Shown: positions 10,210-18,424, counted from the first letter of the stretch. The stretch is DNA of 64,000 bases from Bacillus sp. FJAT-18017 (GCF_001278805.1 NZ_CP012602.1:909001-973000), one strand, 5' to 3'. Program-made: numbers and translations. The notes: a model not told the origin generated them from the letters alone.

Positions 10210-10650
10210 GATAACAATGGATAAAAATAAGTGACCCTAACGGTAACCGGAAGCATTGGTTTAGACCAATACCATAGAGACAATATTGTTGTAAACAAAG
10301 CCTTAAGGGAGAATAAATTTCTTTCTGCATTTTGTTGATTTGCGAACTGGTGCTGATATTCCGATGGTGTTAAAAAACACGAAGTGTAACAGCAGTATTA
10401 ACAATAGGGCATTAAACCATTCGAGGAAGTATATTAAGTAGGGGAATTGTTACTCTTGCTCGTCACTTTAAAACTTTACATGAATAGCTAATGATCTTAA
10501 TAAATACTAAAAAGTTAGGTGGAGCAGATGATATTTTAAATATGAATCCATTAGATTGTAAATAGAAGTCTAGGAAAGCAAATACAGAACCAAATTAAGA
10601 TTATCCTTATGGTACGATACTCGATAAGTTTACGATAAAGTGATAAGGAG
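10210..10650 (+). pseudogene. decayed fragments, possibly a displaced toxin tip
   Basis: No intact gene. Short coding-like stretches survive in changing frames: GSIGLDQYHRDNIVVNKALR (about 10250-10310), FVDLRTGADIPMVLKNTK (about 10330-10385), ARHFKTLHE (about 10460) and LGGADDILNMNPLD (about 10515-10560). The order, toxin-like debris followed by a decayed immunity gene, fits an older C-terminal cassette pushed aside when the current tip arrived. The toxin family is not recognisable. Confidence 0.35.
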
Positions 10651-10657
10651 AAGGTAA

Positions 10658-11230
10658 ATGTTTACTGCATTTAATGAGTTTTTTGGAATAAAAGACACTG
10701 TTAAAGAGAAGTGCTTTGACGAAAACAATTTTAGAGATTTACAGAAAATACACATGGTTTTGTAGAGCTTTTTAGTAAATATGAAGGGTTTTCTTTTAGA
10801 AAAGGTCTTTATAGGCTGATAAGCTAAATAATTTAAAATATTGGAACAATCTCGTTACTCAGGCCTTTCCGGAATTCGAAGGTCGAATCGAATGCTTTAG
10901 GTATGATTGGTTAGGAAGACATTTTGCTCTTGATTTTGCTAGTGGCAGACGGACAAGCTCAAGTTTTAATGTTAGAGCCAGGAACCGGTGAAATATTAGA
11001 AATTCCATGTAGTTTTATTGATTTTCATAACAAAGAAATCCCTAACTATCTTTCATCGAAGAATGTATAGGGTATAGGGTAGTATTATTTCTTGGCGGGG
11101 AAGATACCATTTCAAATTTGGAAAAAGTAGATATGGATGTATATTGGAGTCTATGTGCCCAATTCATTAGTCAAAAACCAGACATTTACCTGAGGGGACC
11201 GTTATAAGCAACTTAAATGCTGGAAACTAA
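10658..11230 (+). pseudogene. frameshifted T6SS-Tdi1/DUF1851-like immunity gene
   Basis: It starts with ATG 10658 after AAGGAG and reads MFTAFNEFFGIKD..., but is broken by several frameshifts and stops. In successive frames one can still read GFVELFSKYEGFSFRKGLYR, NLKYWNNLVTQAFPEFEGRI, FRYDWLGRHFALDFA, VLMLEPGTGEILEIPCSF, LGGEDTISNLEKVDMDVYWS and LPEGTVISNLNAGN-stop. These follow the order of motifs of GAD-like/DUF1851 (Tdi1-type) immunity proteins. It is clearly non-functional here and is probably an orphan of an earlier toxin cassette. Confidence 0.65.
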
Positions 11231-11351
11231 TTGATAAAGACATTGAAAGTTGTCTTGCTCTTGTCAAGTCGATAACTAAAAAAGCTATGCAGTAAGTGCG
11301 TGTCGATATTCAATCGGAACGTATCGAAATTATAGGCAGGGGGATGAAAAA

Positions 11352-11837
11352 ATGGCAACAGAGAATGCGGATATTTACACTTTAGCCAAGTTTGTTGATC
11401 TGGAAAGTTTCATAAGCAATTTTGATCAGAATCAACTGAATGTAAAAAGCAGCAGTGGATCTGGATTATTGCACTATGCCATTTCTGGAAACAGATTTGA
11501 TATTGCCTCTTTTTTAATTAACCAAGGTATTGATGTGAATATGACAAATGCCGATGGACAAACAGCCTTGCACCTTGTTTGTGTAAATCAGGATTTAACC
11601 GTTGCAAAGCAACTGTTGGAAAGAGGGATAGACGTAAATTTAAAGGATAAATACGGAAATAATGCTATGTGGACGGCTGTTTTTAACTGTAAGGGAAGAA
11701 GTTATGAAATGGTCGAATTGTTTATGAACTACCATCCTGACATTCAAAATAAAAATAAAGCAGGAAGGTCACCCTTGGATTTTGCAAAACAAGTAGGTAA
11801 TGAGAGATTAATTAATACTTTGTTGGAAGAAAAGTGA
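11352..11837 (+). CDS. ankyrin-repeat protein, probable orphan immunity protein
   Basis: A 161-residue protein with three to four ankyrin repeats: GSGLLHYAISGNRFDIASFL, DGQTALHLVCVNQDLTVAKQ, YGNNAMWTAVFNC and AGRSPLDFAKQVGNERLI. Ankyrin repeats are protein-binding scaffolds, and small ankyrin proteins are common in immunity islands behind RHS toxins. The start is ATG 11352 with AGGGGG upstream. No signal peptide, so cytoplasmic. The immunity role is inferred only from location. Confidence 0.8.
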   Translation: MATENADIYTLAKFVDLESFISNFDQNQLNVKSSSGSGLLHYAISGNRFDIASFLINQGIDVNMTNADGQTALHLVCVNQDLTVAKQLLERGIDVNLKDKYGNNAMWTAVFNCKGRSYEMVELFMNYHPDIQNKNKAGRSPLDFAKQVGNERLINTLLEEK

Positions 11838-11941
11838 AAAATGTGTACGTTACCTTTATGGGATATTGCCAGTCAAGGTTTTTCTAGTTCCCTAGAGTCA
11901 ATTGAGAGGATGTATGGATATTTCAGAGAGGGAAGATGAAT

Positions 11942-12490
11942 ATGCAAGTAAACGAGCGATTACTAAATGTGTTGATTCCACCCGCTGTTCCTGTGAATGC
12001 TGGAACAGATAGTGAATGGAAGCATGTTGAAACTCGATTAGGAACCAGGTTGCCCGATGATTATAAAAGTTTCATAGAGATGTATGGCACAGGCAGCATT
12101 GATAACTTTCTATGGGTTCTTAATCCATTTGAAAAAAATGAAAATCTCAGTCTCTTTGAAACGGGGAAAGCTCTCATAGAGGCATACCTGGTTTCCCAAA
12201 GTAATTTTCCAGAGGATTATCCCTATACTGTCTTCCCTTCAGAGGGAGGATTACTGCCTTGGGGATTAACAGACAATGGTGATGAACTATACTGGCTAAC
12301 TACAGGCGATCCCAATGATTGGCCAGTAGTTGTATATGAAACAAGGTCGGCGGACAATTATAAGTATTCATTGTCGGTGACAGAGTTTCTAGGAAAATGC
12401 TTAACAAGGGAAATGGCTTGTGAGGCATTTCCAGAGGAATTCTCGGACGAAGACTTAAAATTCCAACCTCTTGGAACAAGGACGTATTAA
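11942..12490 (+). CDS. SMI1/KNR4 (SUKH) family protein, probable orphan immunity protein
   Basis: 182 residues with SUKH motifs: W-KHVETRLGTRLPDDYKSFIE near the N-terminus, a GTGSIDNFLWVLNPF segment, and LLPWGLTDNGDELYWLT, the typical W-G-x-x-x-x-G-D-x-x-x-W. SUKH proteins are widespread immunity proteins of polymorphic toxins. GAGGGA at 11928-11933 lies 8 nt before ATG 11942, so I prefer it to ATG 11936. A 32-codon open piece just upstream (11841-11938) may be another leftover. The toxin it once neutralised is not in the window. Confidence 0.85.
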   Translation: MQVNERLLNVLIPPAVPVNAGTDSEWKHVETRLGTRLPDDYKSFIEMYGTGSIDNFLWVLNPFEKNENLSLFETGKALIEAYLVSQSNFPEDYPYTVFPSEGGLLPWGLTDNGDELYWLTTGDPNDWPVVVYETRSADNYKYSLSVTEFLGKCLTREMACEAFPEEFSDEDLKFQPLGTRTY

Positions 12491-12581
12491 CGGTTTTATA
12501 TAAAGTATTTACTTATTACTATGAAAATGATGCTTTTATAAATATTACAGAATGAAACTCATTATGGCTTTTGTCCATTTA

Positions 12582-12701
12582 CTAATACCAGAAAAAATGC
12601 CCAACCTGCCCAATTACATCATCGGCAACGACACTAACCGCTGTATAAAACGCTGCACTTCCTCCAACGAACAACACACAAAATAGAACCGCATTCTTCA
12701 T
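12582..12701 (-). CDS. small 39-residue membrane or exported peptide
   Basis: A short open frame on the minus strand: ATG preceded by GGAGGAGTATTTCT, then a hydrophobic N-terminal helix (VLFCVLFVGGSAAFYTAV), a short acidic stretch (ADD) and an aromatic end (HFFWY-stop). The strong SD and single predicted TM segment support it; no family is recognised. It reads against the flanking genes. It could be a membrane microprotein, but a chance frame is not excluded. Confidence 0.5.
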   Translation of the reverse strand: MKNAVLFCVLFVGGSAAFYTAVSVVADDVIGQVGHFFWY

Positions 12702-12750
12702 AGAAATACTCCTCCATTCAGTGAGCCTTTAACTGAATTTTAAGAAATCT

Positions 12751-12803
12751 ATGTAAAAACCAATCGCCTTTTTTGTAAAGGTTTTATATACTTTATGTTA
12801 CAA
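12751..12803 (+). promoter_or_regulatory. upstream element shared with 15148-15201 (candidate promoter)
   Basis: ATGTAAAA, then TCGCCTTTTTT, one base and TAAA, then TATATACTTT and TTACAA in the same order as at 15148-15201, upstream of another plus-strand gene. Outside this block the flanks differ. It looks like a conserved promoter/operator; the sigma factor or regulator is unknown. Confidence 0.5.
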
Positions 12804-12918
12804 GTTAAATGGGGGAAGCCTACCATTTGCCAAAAAATAGAAGTAAAAACATATCCATATCACTTAAAGGGCGACACCCCTGGCATGCAGTGTTCAGCGA
12901 GAACAGGAGGAACCATAC

Positions 12919-13206
12919 ATGTCCAAACAACTGCTAATTAAACTCTTGCTCGACCAAACTGCCCGCGAGGACGAGCGCGATGATGCAGCCATCGACCTGG
13001 CCCAATACGATAACGATGAAGTCGAAGCCGCTCTAATCCAAGCCATTCACGATTCAAACACCACCGAAATAATCAGAGCTAGCTGCGGCGCATCGCTGGC
13101 CGAAATCTGGCTCCGAACCAACCGAATCGACCACCAGACCCTAGACAACCTGCCCGAACCCGCAAAATCAGAAGCAACCGGATTTATTAACACCAATCAA
13201 AACTAA
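12919..13206 (+). CDS. small HEAT-like helical protein
   Basis: A 95-residue acidic protein with two helical pairs of HEAT/PBS-lyase type: DDAAIDLAQYDNDEVEAALI and IIRASCGASLAEIWL. AGGAGG precedes the ATG with a normal spacer. HEAT-like repeats bind proteins, and proteins of this size often sit in immunity islands, so it may belong with the toxin locus, although its GC-richer codons (gacctggcccaatac) differ from the AT-rich genes before it. Function not established. Confidence 0.7.
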   Translation: MSKQLLIKLLLDQTAREDERDDAAIDLAQYDNDEVEAALIQAIHDSNTTEIIRASCGASLAEIWLRTNRIDHQTLDNLPEPAKSEATGFINTNQN

Positions 13207-13262
13207 TGAATAACAACCCTTTTTAAAAAATTGGGTAGGTTCCTGTTGGAAAATACGTGCAT

Positions 13263-13396
13263 TTTTAGAACAGATTTGTAATCAGGACAAGTTTTAAAAT
13301 ATGTAGGACAGATTTTTCGATATTCAGGACATTTCCCGAAAAATACAGGACATTTCCCAAGCGATGCAGGACAGATTTTCATTTTTTCATGACAAA
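13263..13396. repeat. 21-nt array, family A copy 1
   Basis: AGGACA-type words start at 13284, 13305, 13326, 13347, 13368 and 13389 (last one ATGACA), exactly 21 nt apart. Unit consensus is about CAGGACATTTCCCGAAAAATA. The same array occurs at 40269-40396 and inverted at 47467-47580. It fills most of the gap 13207-13534 and contains no gene. Confidence 0.85.
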
Positions 13397-13534
13397 CTCC
13401 ATTCCAACCCACTAAACTCATTACATTCAACAGAGCAACCTTTAGAATCTGTCAACACGTAAGCGTCGCCGACAAGCAGGCCTAATACGAATCGGAGAGT
13501 CAGCTTCCTGGCATACATATAAGGAGTGTCCGTT

Positions 13535-13945
13535 GTGAGGTTTACCTATTTTCGTAAGCTCAATAAGAATGAGAGATACCCTACAACTAAAAAACATCTA
13601 AAAGCAGTTTTCTCCGTTTTCGAAGCAATGGATGTTTTATTCGGTCTTAGGAGAAAATTCGAGTTTGATAGAAGGCTTCCTAATAAGCCAAACATCAGAG
13701 GGATTGTAGTAGCTTCAATTTCCTGCTCGAGGAATAGGACGATTAATTTTAATTTATATCCTGTATCAGTACAAGATTACTCTGATAAGGCTGTTGAAAA
13801 ATTTAGAAACGTTGTATTAGTTACTATTGAACCATGGGTTAAAGCACAGATGAATAAGTCTGATACAGCACTTTTAGGATATGAAGAAATGGTTGTTGAG
13901 TGGAACGGGAAAGAACATGTATTTCACTATATTAAATTTTTATAA
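13535..13945 (+). CDS. hypothetical basic protein, 136 residues
   Basis: It starts at GTG 13535, 8 nt after AAGGAG; the in-frame GTG at 13526 overlaps that SD. The N-terminus is basic (RKLNKNERYPTTKKHLK), followed by mixed alpha/beta sequence with no TM helix. No family recognised. Directly upstream lies the 21-nt array 13263-13396. Confidence 0.55.
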   Translation: MRFTYFRKLNKNERYPTTKKHLKAVFSVFEAMDVLFGLRRKFEFDRRLPNKPNIRGIVVASISCSRNRTINFNLYPVSVQDYSDKAVEKFRNVVLVTIEPWVKAQMNKSDTALLGYEEMVVEWNGKEHVFHYIKFL

Positions 13946-14343
13946 ACCATATTCAGATTACATGAAGAACCTTTGGAAAAAATCAATCGCGGAGGCCCAG
14001 CATTGTAAAGATAATACGTCTTATATTTTTGTACTAACCATTTCGTTGCTTCATTACAAATGCTTTGGCAAGTATAGAGAAGGGCATATTGGTAGGGAGG
14101 ACTGGGGGGCCCTGTACTTATGGCCTCCAATTATCGTAGGATACCAGTTGCATTCTTCATGGGCTCCGGGGTATTTTTAGAAGAAAAACGGCTACACTGA
14201 AAAGGATTTACCTTTGCTCTTCCAATTGGGTATAGGTATCCTTTTTACGACTGTAATTAGTAAATTATAATTCAGTCCAACAACACTTCCGGCCATAGGA
14301 AGCGATTCCTATGTCCGGAAAAGTTTGGAGGTCATAGATTTTA
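13946..14343. other. 398-nt gap, possible decayed coding remnant
   Basis: A plus-strand frame continues to 14180 and ends GREDWGALYLWPPIIVGYQ..., but it has no SD or start of its own and overlaps the preceding gene. I cannot assign it. The right end holds the hairpin 14287-14320. Confidence 0.3.
14287..14320. repeat. 15-bp inverted repeat between convergent units
   Basis: TTCCGGCCATAGGAA, loop GCGA, TTCCTATGTCCGGAA: a stem with one mismatch just beyond the 3' end of the minus-strand hydrolase gene. There is no clean T-run on either side, so it is a weak or bidirectional terminator at best. Confidence 0.55.
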
Positions 14344-15057
14344 CTATCCTTTCTTACAAAACCCATCCACCAGCACCATGACATCCTTCAGCACATCAAT
14401 CGACCGCAGCGCATTACCCTCAACTTGCAAACTGTGTTCCGTGCCCTCAACCAAATGACACTCCAAATGTGGCTTACGCTTTAATTCCGCGTACCGTTCC
14501 TCGTTATAAAAGGGATCCTGATCACCAATCACAACCAATCCATCGTGGCCGCTTGAAGACATCACCTCAAAAACATGATCCGAATGAAGAAGCGGCGTTA
14601 GCCAGACCACACGCGCCAACCCAAACCTCTCATCCTTCAGTAAATAGCTCAGCGCCTTAGTACCAATCGACTTGCCTATAAGAGAAAAATCGTGATATGT
14701 AGACTCGCTCAGAACATTATCAATAACCGCCCGCACATCCCCTTCAAACTCCTCGCCACTCAGCGCTTCCATCTCATCCCGTGAATACTTATAGTTCACA
14801 TGCAGCACATCATACCCCGCTTCAAAATAAATCCCCGTCGCAAAATGGAGCAGCGGAGCCTGAGCGGTATAGCCCATGCCCGGCAGAACAATCGCCAGTC
14901 CACCTGCTGACTCATCATGTTTAAACAACGTATACGCAATCTCCTTACCCCTCGAAAGAACTGTCCCACCTGAAATCACTACATCATCCCCCAGACTTTT
15001 ACAATTATTATAAAGCCCTGGCGGAGTGAATCCAACCAATCTATCAACTAAAGCCAA
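14344..15057 (-). CDS. alpha/beta hydrolase
   Basis: 237 residues with an alpha/beta-hydrolase fold: an oxyanion region after GLAIVLPGMGYTAQ, a nucleophile elbow GKSIG (Ser), an acid in VVIGDQDPFYNEE and the histidine in VEGTEHSL. No signal peptide, so cytoplasmic. The substrate is unknown; it resembles small carboxylesterase/dienelactone-hydrolase-like proteins of Bacillaceae. The only plausible start is TTG 15057, with GGCGGAAAG upstream; the first in-frame ATG would remove strand one of the fold. Confidence 0.75.
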   Translation of the reverse strand: MALVDRLVGFTPPGLYNNCKSLGDDVVISGGTVLSRGKEIAYTLFKHDESAGGLAIVLPGMGYTAQAPLLHFATGIYFEAGYDVLHVNYKYSRDEMEALSGEEFEGDVRAVIDNVLSESTYHDFSLIGKSIGTKALSYLLKDERFGLARVVWLTPLLHSDHVFEVMSSSGHDGLVVIGDQDPFYNEERYAELKRKPHLECHLVEGTEHSLQVEGNALRSIDVLKDVMVLVDGFCKKG

Positions 15058-15147
15058 ATAAACTTTCCGCCAACCGTGCCATCCGCAGAAAAGAAGACTG
15101 CATTGCCGCCAAACAGAAACGGAGTCCTCTTAGTGATTTACCTAATT

Positions 15148-15201
15148 ATGTAAAATATCCCTCGCCTTTTTTCTAAAAACTCTATATACTTTCTATTACA
15201 A
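15148..15201 (+). promoter_or_regulatory. upstream element shared with 12751-12803 (candidate promoter)
   Basis: Second occurrence of ATGTAAAA ... TCGCCTTTTTT-x-TAAA ... TATATACTTT ... TTACAA, here ending about 24 nt before the start of the membrane protein at 15225. The distance is consistent with a promoter. Confidence 0.5.
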
Positions 15202-15224
15202 ATACTATGAACGGATGAGTAACT

Positions 15225-15608
15225 ATGAATAACACTCGCTTTTATCTAAACATCTTCCTCTATTTCATTTTTGTACTCAGTACATTAGCGGTATTCTTCA
15301 TCATTTATAAAAATATCGACACACCCTTTGCCGCCGACATGGTATTAGGTTATGTCATATTTCTATTCGCATTCGCCATGTACCTGACCATCACAGCTGC
15401 CCTGCAACTTAGAAAAACTCCAAAAACCGAACTGCGAAAAAGAACCATCAAATTCGCACTACTATTTATCCTTTTCTTTGCAGCCAACTCGATTTTTGAC
15501 CTACTCTTCAAACCAGAATCCAGCGGCCTCATCGGCAACATATTTCCGGCACTCGGCTTCGCTCTCGGACTAACCTTCCTCGACACAGTCTTCACTAGGA
15601 AAGAGTAG
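15225..15608 (+). CDS. four-TM membrane protein
   Basis: 127 residues with about four hydrophobic helices (near 7-30, 37-60, 78-95 and 105-122) separated by a basic loop (LRKTPKTELRKR). No family recognised. The shared upstream element lies just in front and a hairpin (15635-15664) follows. Probably a small integral membrane protein of unknown role. Confidence 0.65.
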   Translation: MNNTRFYLNIFLYFIFVLSTLAVFFIIYKNIDTPFAADMVLGYVIFLFAFAMYLTITAALQLRKTPKTELRKRTIKFALLFILFFAANSIFDLLFKPESSGLIGNIFPALGFALGLTFLDTVFTRKE

Positions 15609-15634
15609 GCACACTTGGGACGTTACTCGTTAGC

Positions 15635-15664
15635 CGATTGGCCAGCGAGAGCTGACCAATCGGT
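15635..15664 (+). terminator. hairpin after the 15225 gene
   Basis: CCGATTGG-CAGC pairs with GCTG-CCAATCGG around GAGA. The stem is strong but only TCTT follows, so termination is plausible, not certain. Confidence 0.45.
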
Positions 15665-15730
15665 CTTGAGCAGAACTTTGAATAACCAAATGCGTTTATT
15701 CCGACAATCCAAATGAAAAGGGCTGAAAGA

Positions 15731-16054
15731 ATGATTTCTGCATTCACAACGCTATTACTTGCCTACATTTATTATATTCCACTGCTCATTTGTACCGACA
15801 AAATGAAATCATTAAATGAAACAACAGAGAAGAAAGCAATAGCAATATGCCTTTGTTTTATTGTTTGGGCTTTCCTAATCTACAAATTTCACAAACTTGG
15901 TGGATTCCCTGAAATCTTTCCCTATATTGGCTTTACAATCGCAGGCATACTAGTTTTATCGGCTATCTGGCTAGTCATTATCAAAAAAATAAGTCAAAAC
16001 GCATATCAAAAATCCGTAAAACGAATAGAAAAGTATCTTATAAACCATCTTTAA
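15731..16054 (+). CDS. three-TM membrane protein
   Basis: 107 residues with hydrophobic helices at about 2-20, 38-55 and 68-90 and a basic C-terminal tail (KSVKRIEKYL). I chose ATG 15731, preceded by AAAAGGG; ATG 15713 has no SD. No family recognised. Confidence 0.55.
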   Translation: MISAFTTLLLAYIYYIPLLICTDKMKSLNETTEKKAIAICLCFIVWAFLIYKFHKLGGFPEIFPYIGFTIAGILVLSAIWLVIIKKISQNAYQKSVKRIEKYLINHL

Positions 16055-16150
16055 AGCAGGGTGGGGACGCCAAACTAATTGATCCCATCATTGCCCAAAA
16101 TTGTACACAACTCTAGCCACTCCTGTATGCTAAAATTTGGAATAAAAGGG

Positions 16151-16445
16151 GTGATTCCACTGAAACTAGTTTTCTACATATGGTCTCATGCTGCTCATTT
16201 TTATCCAAAACCAGGGCCTTGATCTGGCAGCCGACAAAACAGCCGAATACTTCATCGGCCGCACCCAAATCGATATCACCATCAAAGATAGAATGCTGCT
16301 CACCAACCTGTTCTCAGCCTTCTTCGGCGCAGGCCTCTTCTGGATGGGCGTAATCGTTATTGCAGGACTTTTTTTGAAAAAAAAGCTGCCGACGCGCTCA
16401 AAGCCAACATCATCCCAACGCCCACCATCCGGCCCAGAGAGGTGA
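16151..16445 (+). pseudogene. small membrane protein gene with probable frameshift near 16183
   Basis: After AAAAGGGGTGA, frame 1 reads IPLKLVFYIWS and then loses the hydrophobic pattern; the next frame takes over with MLLIFIQNQGLDLAADKTAEYFIGR and continues to TGA 16445. Removing one C near 16183 would join them into a single two-TM protein of about 95 residues. ATG 16188 itself has no SD. It ends in a 4-bp overlap (GTGA) with a possible GTG start of the next gene. Either decay or a sequencing slip. Confidence 0.45.
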
Positions 16446-16456
16446 GACAAGCACCC

Positions 16457-16657
16457 ATGAAATACCTGGAATACTTTTTAATACAAACTGCAGCCATTCT
16501 CAGTCTAACGAGTTTCAACATCCTTTCTGACTTACATATAACAAAGCCATTCAATTATATCGACGCACTCGTTTTAGGAGTTTGCCTTGCTTGTACTATT
16601 TTTCAAACTGGCAGGGAAGTTTTCCAATCGATACAGCATCATCCGCTTGCGGACTAA
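16457..16657 (+). CDS. two-TM membrane protein
   Basis: 66 residues: MKYLEYF, helix LIQTAAILSLTSFNIL, short loop, helix YIDALVLGVCLACTIF, polar tail. GAGAGGTGAG lies about 10 nt upstream of ATG 16457; GTG 16442 overlaps the stop of the preceding frame and is an alternative start. Probably co-translated with the previous gene. Function unknown. Confidence 0.5.
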   Translation: MKYLEYFLIQTAAILSLTSFNILSDLHITKPFNYIDALVLGVCLACTIFQTGREVFQSIQHHPLAD

Positions 16658-16764
16658 ACTGCTGCTTTTTGTACCGGCAGTTATCCTCGCTATGCTCGTT
16701 TTAGGGGGAGAGGAGAAATTGTTGCTTTAATTGAATTGAATAGTAATAACCGACGGAGGATTAC

Positions 16765-17187
16765 ATGGAAACTTTACTATATAACGATCTGGAAATGAGA
16801 TGCACACAAAGCCAGTTTTCACAGGAAGTAAAGGAACTGGTCGAAGCTACCGAACAAGAATTCATCCAGCATTGCAGCGCTTTACTAGAGGAGTACAAGC
16901 CTTTGTTTTCTAAGAAAAACCAAAGAATTTCAATTGATGTGGTAAAAACCAAAACAGATCTGTTCCAGCCTGGCTACACCTCCTATGTTTCTATCAATAT
17001 CGAGCCTCATAACGAAAAGTACAATATAAATATTGCACTCCCAATCTGGAGATGCGAAAGAAAGCTCCTTGGCATCCTGGTGGAACTGAACATCCCAGGC
17101 AGCAGGACAACGGGAACCTTAATTACATTAAAGAACGCACAAGCAATGTTCAGAGAGTTCATAGAAGATAACCTGATTAAAGATTGA
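16765..17187 (+). CDS. hypothetical soluble protein, 140 residues
   Basis: CGGAGG lies before the ATG. The N-terminal half is helical and acidic (EVKELVEATEQEFIQHCSALLEEYKP), the C-terminal half beta-rich (YVSINIEPHNEKYNINIALP, then GILVELNIPGSRTTGTLITL). No family recognised. It heads a tight run of three genes (next start 17211) with two small membrane proteins, so it may act with them. Confidence 0.65.
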   Translation: METLLYNDLEMRCTQSQFSQEVKELVEATEQEFIQHCSALLEEYKPLFSKKNQRISIDVVKTKTDLFQPGYTSYVSINIEPHNEKYNINIALPIWRCERKLLGILVELNIPGSRTTGTLITLKNAQAMFREFIEDNLIKD

Positions 17188-17210
17188 AAAGAGTGCAAGG
17201 AGGATCTGAG

Positions 17211-17447
17211 ATGAAAAATAAAAAAGCCTACATCCTGACGATCATATTCGTCAACTTCACTCAGGCTTTGTTCATGGTGCTTGGCTCAAGATGGGCAGCA
17301 AACTACTACACAAGCCGACTGGGTCTTGAGCCATCAAAGGATACAGCCTTCCTGACTCTGCTATTTATGATATTCTACGGCCTCGGCATTATCCTGATGG
17401 GAATTGCATTTGCCCTCGTCCGTCGTTCGCAAAGAGAAAGGACCTAA
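17211..17447 (+). CDS. two-TM membrane protein
   Basis: 78 residues; AAGGAGG stands 7 nt before ATG 17211, while an upstream in-frame start at 17184 lacks one. Two hydrophobic helices (YILTIIFVNFTQALFMVLG and LTLLFMIFYGLGIILMGIA) and a basic C-terminus. It begins 23 nt after the previous stop, in the same transcript. Family not recognised. Confidence 0.65.
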   Translation: MKNKKAYILTIIFVNFTQALFMVLGSRWAANYYTSRLGLEPSKDTAFLTLLFMIFYGLGIILMGIAFALVRRSQRERT

Positions 17448-17451
17448 CATC

Positions 17452-17685
17452 ATGTGGGCAATTCCAGCAATCCTCGGCCTATTATTCCTGTCAATCAGCA
17501 TTTTTTATAAAAAGAAACACCATGGCGAACTGGCATCTGAAAGCATCGGTGGTGATTCTATCATCGTTGAAATCATTTTTATTGCATTCCTATTAGTGCT
17601 CGACATCCTGCCATACTGGGTGACCAAATTCATCTGCCTGGCCGTCGCGCTGGGATTCTTCTATCTGTCCTATCAAATACTTTAA
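17452..17685 (+). CDS. small membrane protein
   Basis: 77 residues starting at ATG 17452, five bases after the previous gene's stop, with AGAAAGGA upstream. Hydrophobic stretches at about 2-17 (AIPAILGLLFLSISIF) and 40-75. No family recognised; likely translated together with the preceding membrane gene. Confidence 0.6.
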   Translation: MWAIPAILGLLFLSISIFYKKKHHGELASESIGGDSIIVEIIFIAFLLVLDILPYWVTKFICLAVALGFFYLSYQIL

Positions 17686-17857
17686 TGACCACTATTCACC
17701 ACTTTTATCAATACTTTCAAAAATATATCAATACCTGTTCTTTTCCTATCGACAAATCTTTTACTTCTTTTAAAAACAAATCTTCAAATTTATCAACCAG
17801 CACAAAACTTGAATCGTCTAATAAATAACAGAGAAACAGAAAGCAGGGGGAGCAGTT

Positions 17858-18424
17858 TTGAACACAGAGGATACATTATCAGAATTGATGGACCGCTACG
17901 GGACGTCAATTCTCCATCTGGCTTATTCCTATGTCCGCAACCATGAGACAGCAAAAGACCTGGCCCAGGAAATTTTCATCAAATGCTATCAGAAGCTTGA
18001 TACATTCCAGGGCGAGTCTGCGATCCAAACCTGGCTGTACCGAATTGCAATCAACCATTGCAAGGACCATGTCAAAAGTTGGCACCATCGGAAGGTTCAC
18101 ACAAGCCAGTTTTTCACCACCCTGCTCAAAGGGCAGCAGCCTGCAGCTGAGGCTGAGTACCTTGACCAGGCCGGCCGCCAGGAGCTGACTGCAACAATCC
18201 TTCGCTTGCCATTGAAATACAAAGAAGTGATCATTCTTGCGTATTTCCATGACATGACGATGAATGAAATCGCAGCAGTCTGCGGAATCAATGCAAACAC
18301 AGTAAAATCCAGGATTGCCAGGGCCAAGGAACTGCTGAAACAATCCATAACAGAAAGGGGAGGGAACGATGGAGAAGAAATTACAACAGGCAAAAGCCGA
18401 GATGTTAAAGGGCGAATTGGCTGA
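17858..18424 (+). CDS. ECF-type RNA polymerase sigma factor
   Basis: 188 residues with sigma region 2 (HLAYSYVRNHETAKDLAQEIF, then TWLYRIAINHCKDH) and region 4 (LPLKYKEVIILAYFHDMTMN and the HTH IAAVCGINANTVKSRIARAK). It starts at TTG with GGGGGAG upstream; an in-frame ATG within region 2 would be too late. It overlaps the following membrane protein gene by 56 nt, the usual ECF sigma/anti-sigma coupling. Its regulon is unknown. Confidence 0.92.
   Translation: MNTEDTLSELMDRYGTSILHLAYSYVRNHETAKDLAQEIFIKCYQKLDTFQGESAIQTWLYRIAINHCKDHVKSWHHRKVHTSQFFTTLLKGQQPAAEAEYLDQAGRQELTATILRLPLKYKEVIILAYFHDMTMNEIAAVCGINANTVKSRIARAKELLKQSITERGGNDGEEITTGKSRDVKGRIG

Noticed and set aside
13263..13396. CRISPR array
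   Set aside because: Units are 21 nt with no separate unique spacers, and no cas genes are in the window. The same holds for 40268, 44206, 47467 and 50716.
13203..13430. Minus-strand frame with repeated CPxxxKCPxYxK-like peptide
   Set aside because: The Cys-rich repeat is only the translation of the 21-nt array; the other copies of the array do not keep an open frame in the same way.
13881..14180. Open frame MKKWLLSGTG... overlapping the end of the 13535 gene
   Set aside because: Starts inside another gene in a different frame, no SD, no recognisable motif; mentioned only as a possible remnant.
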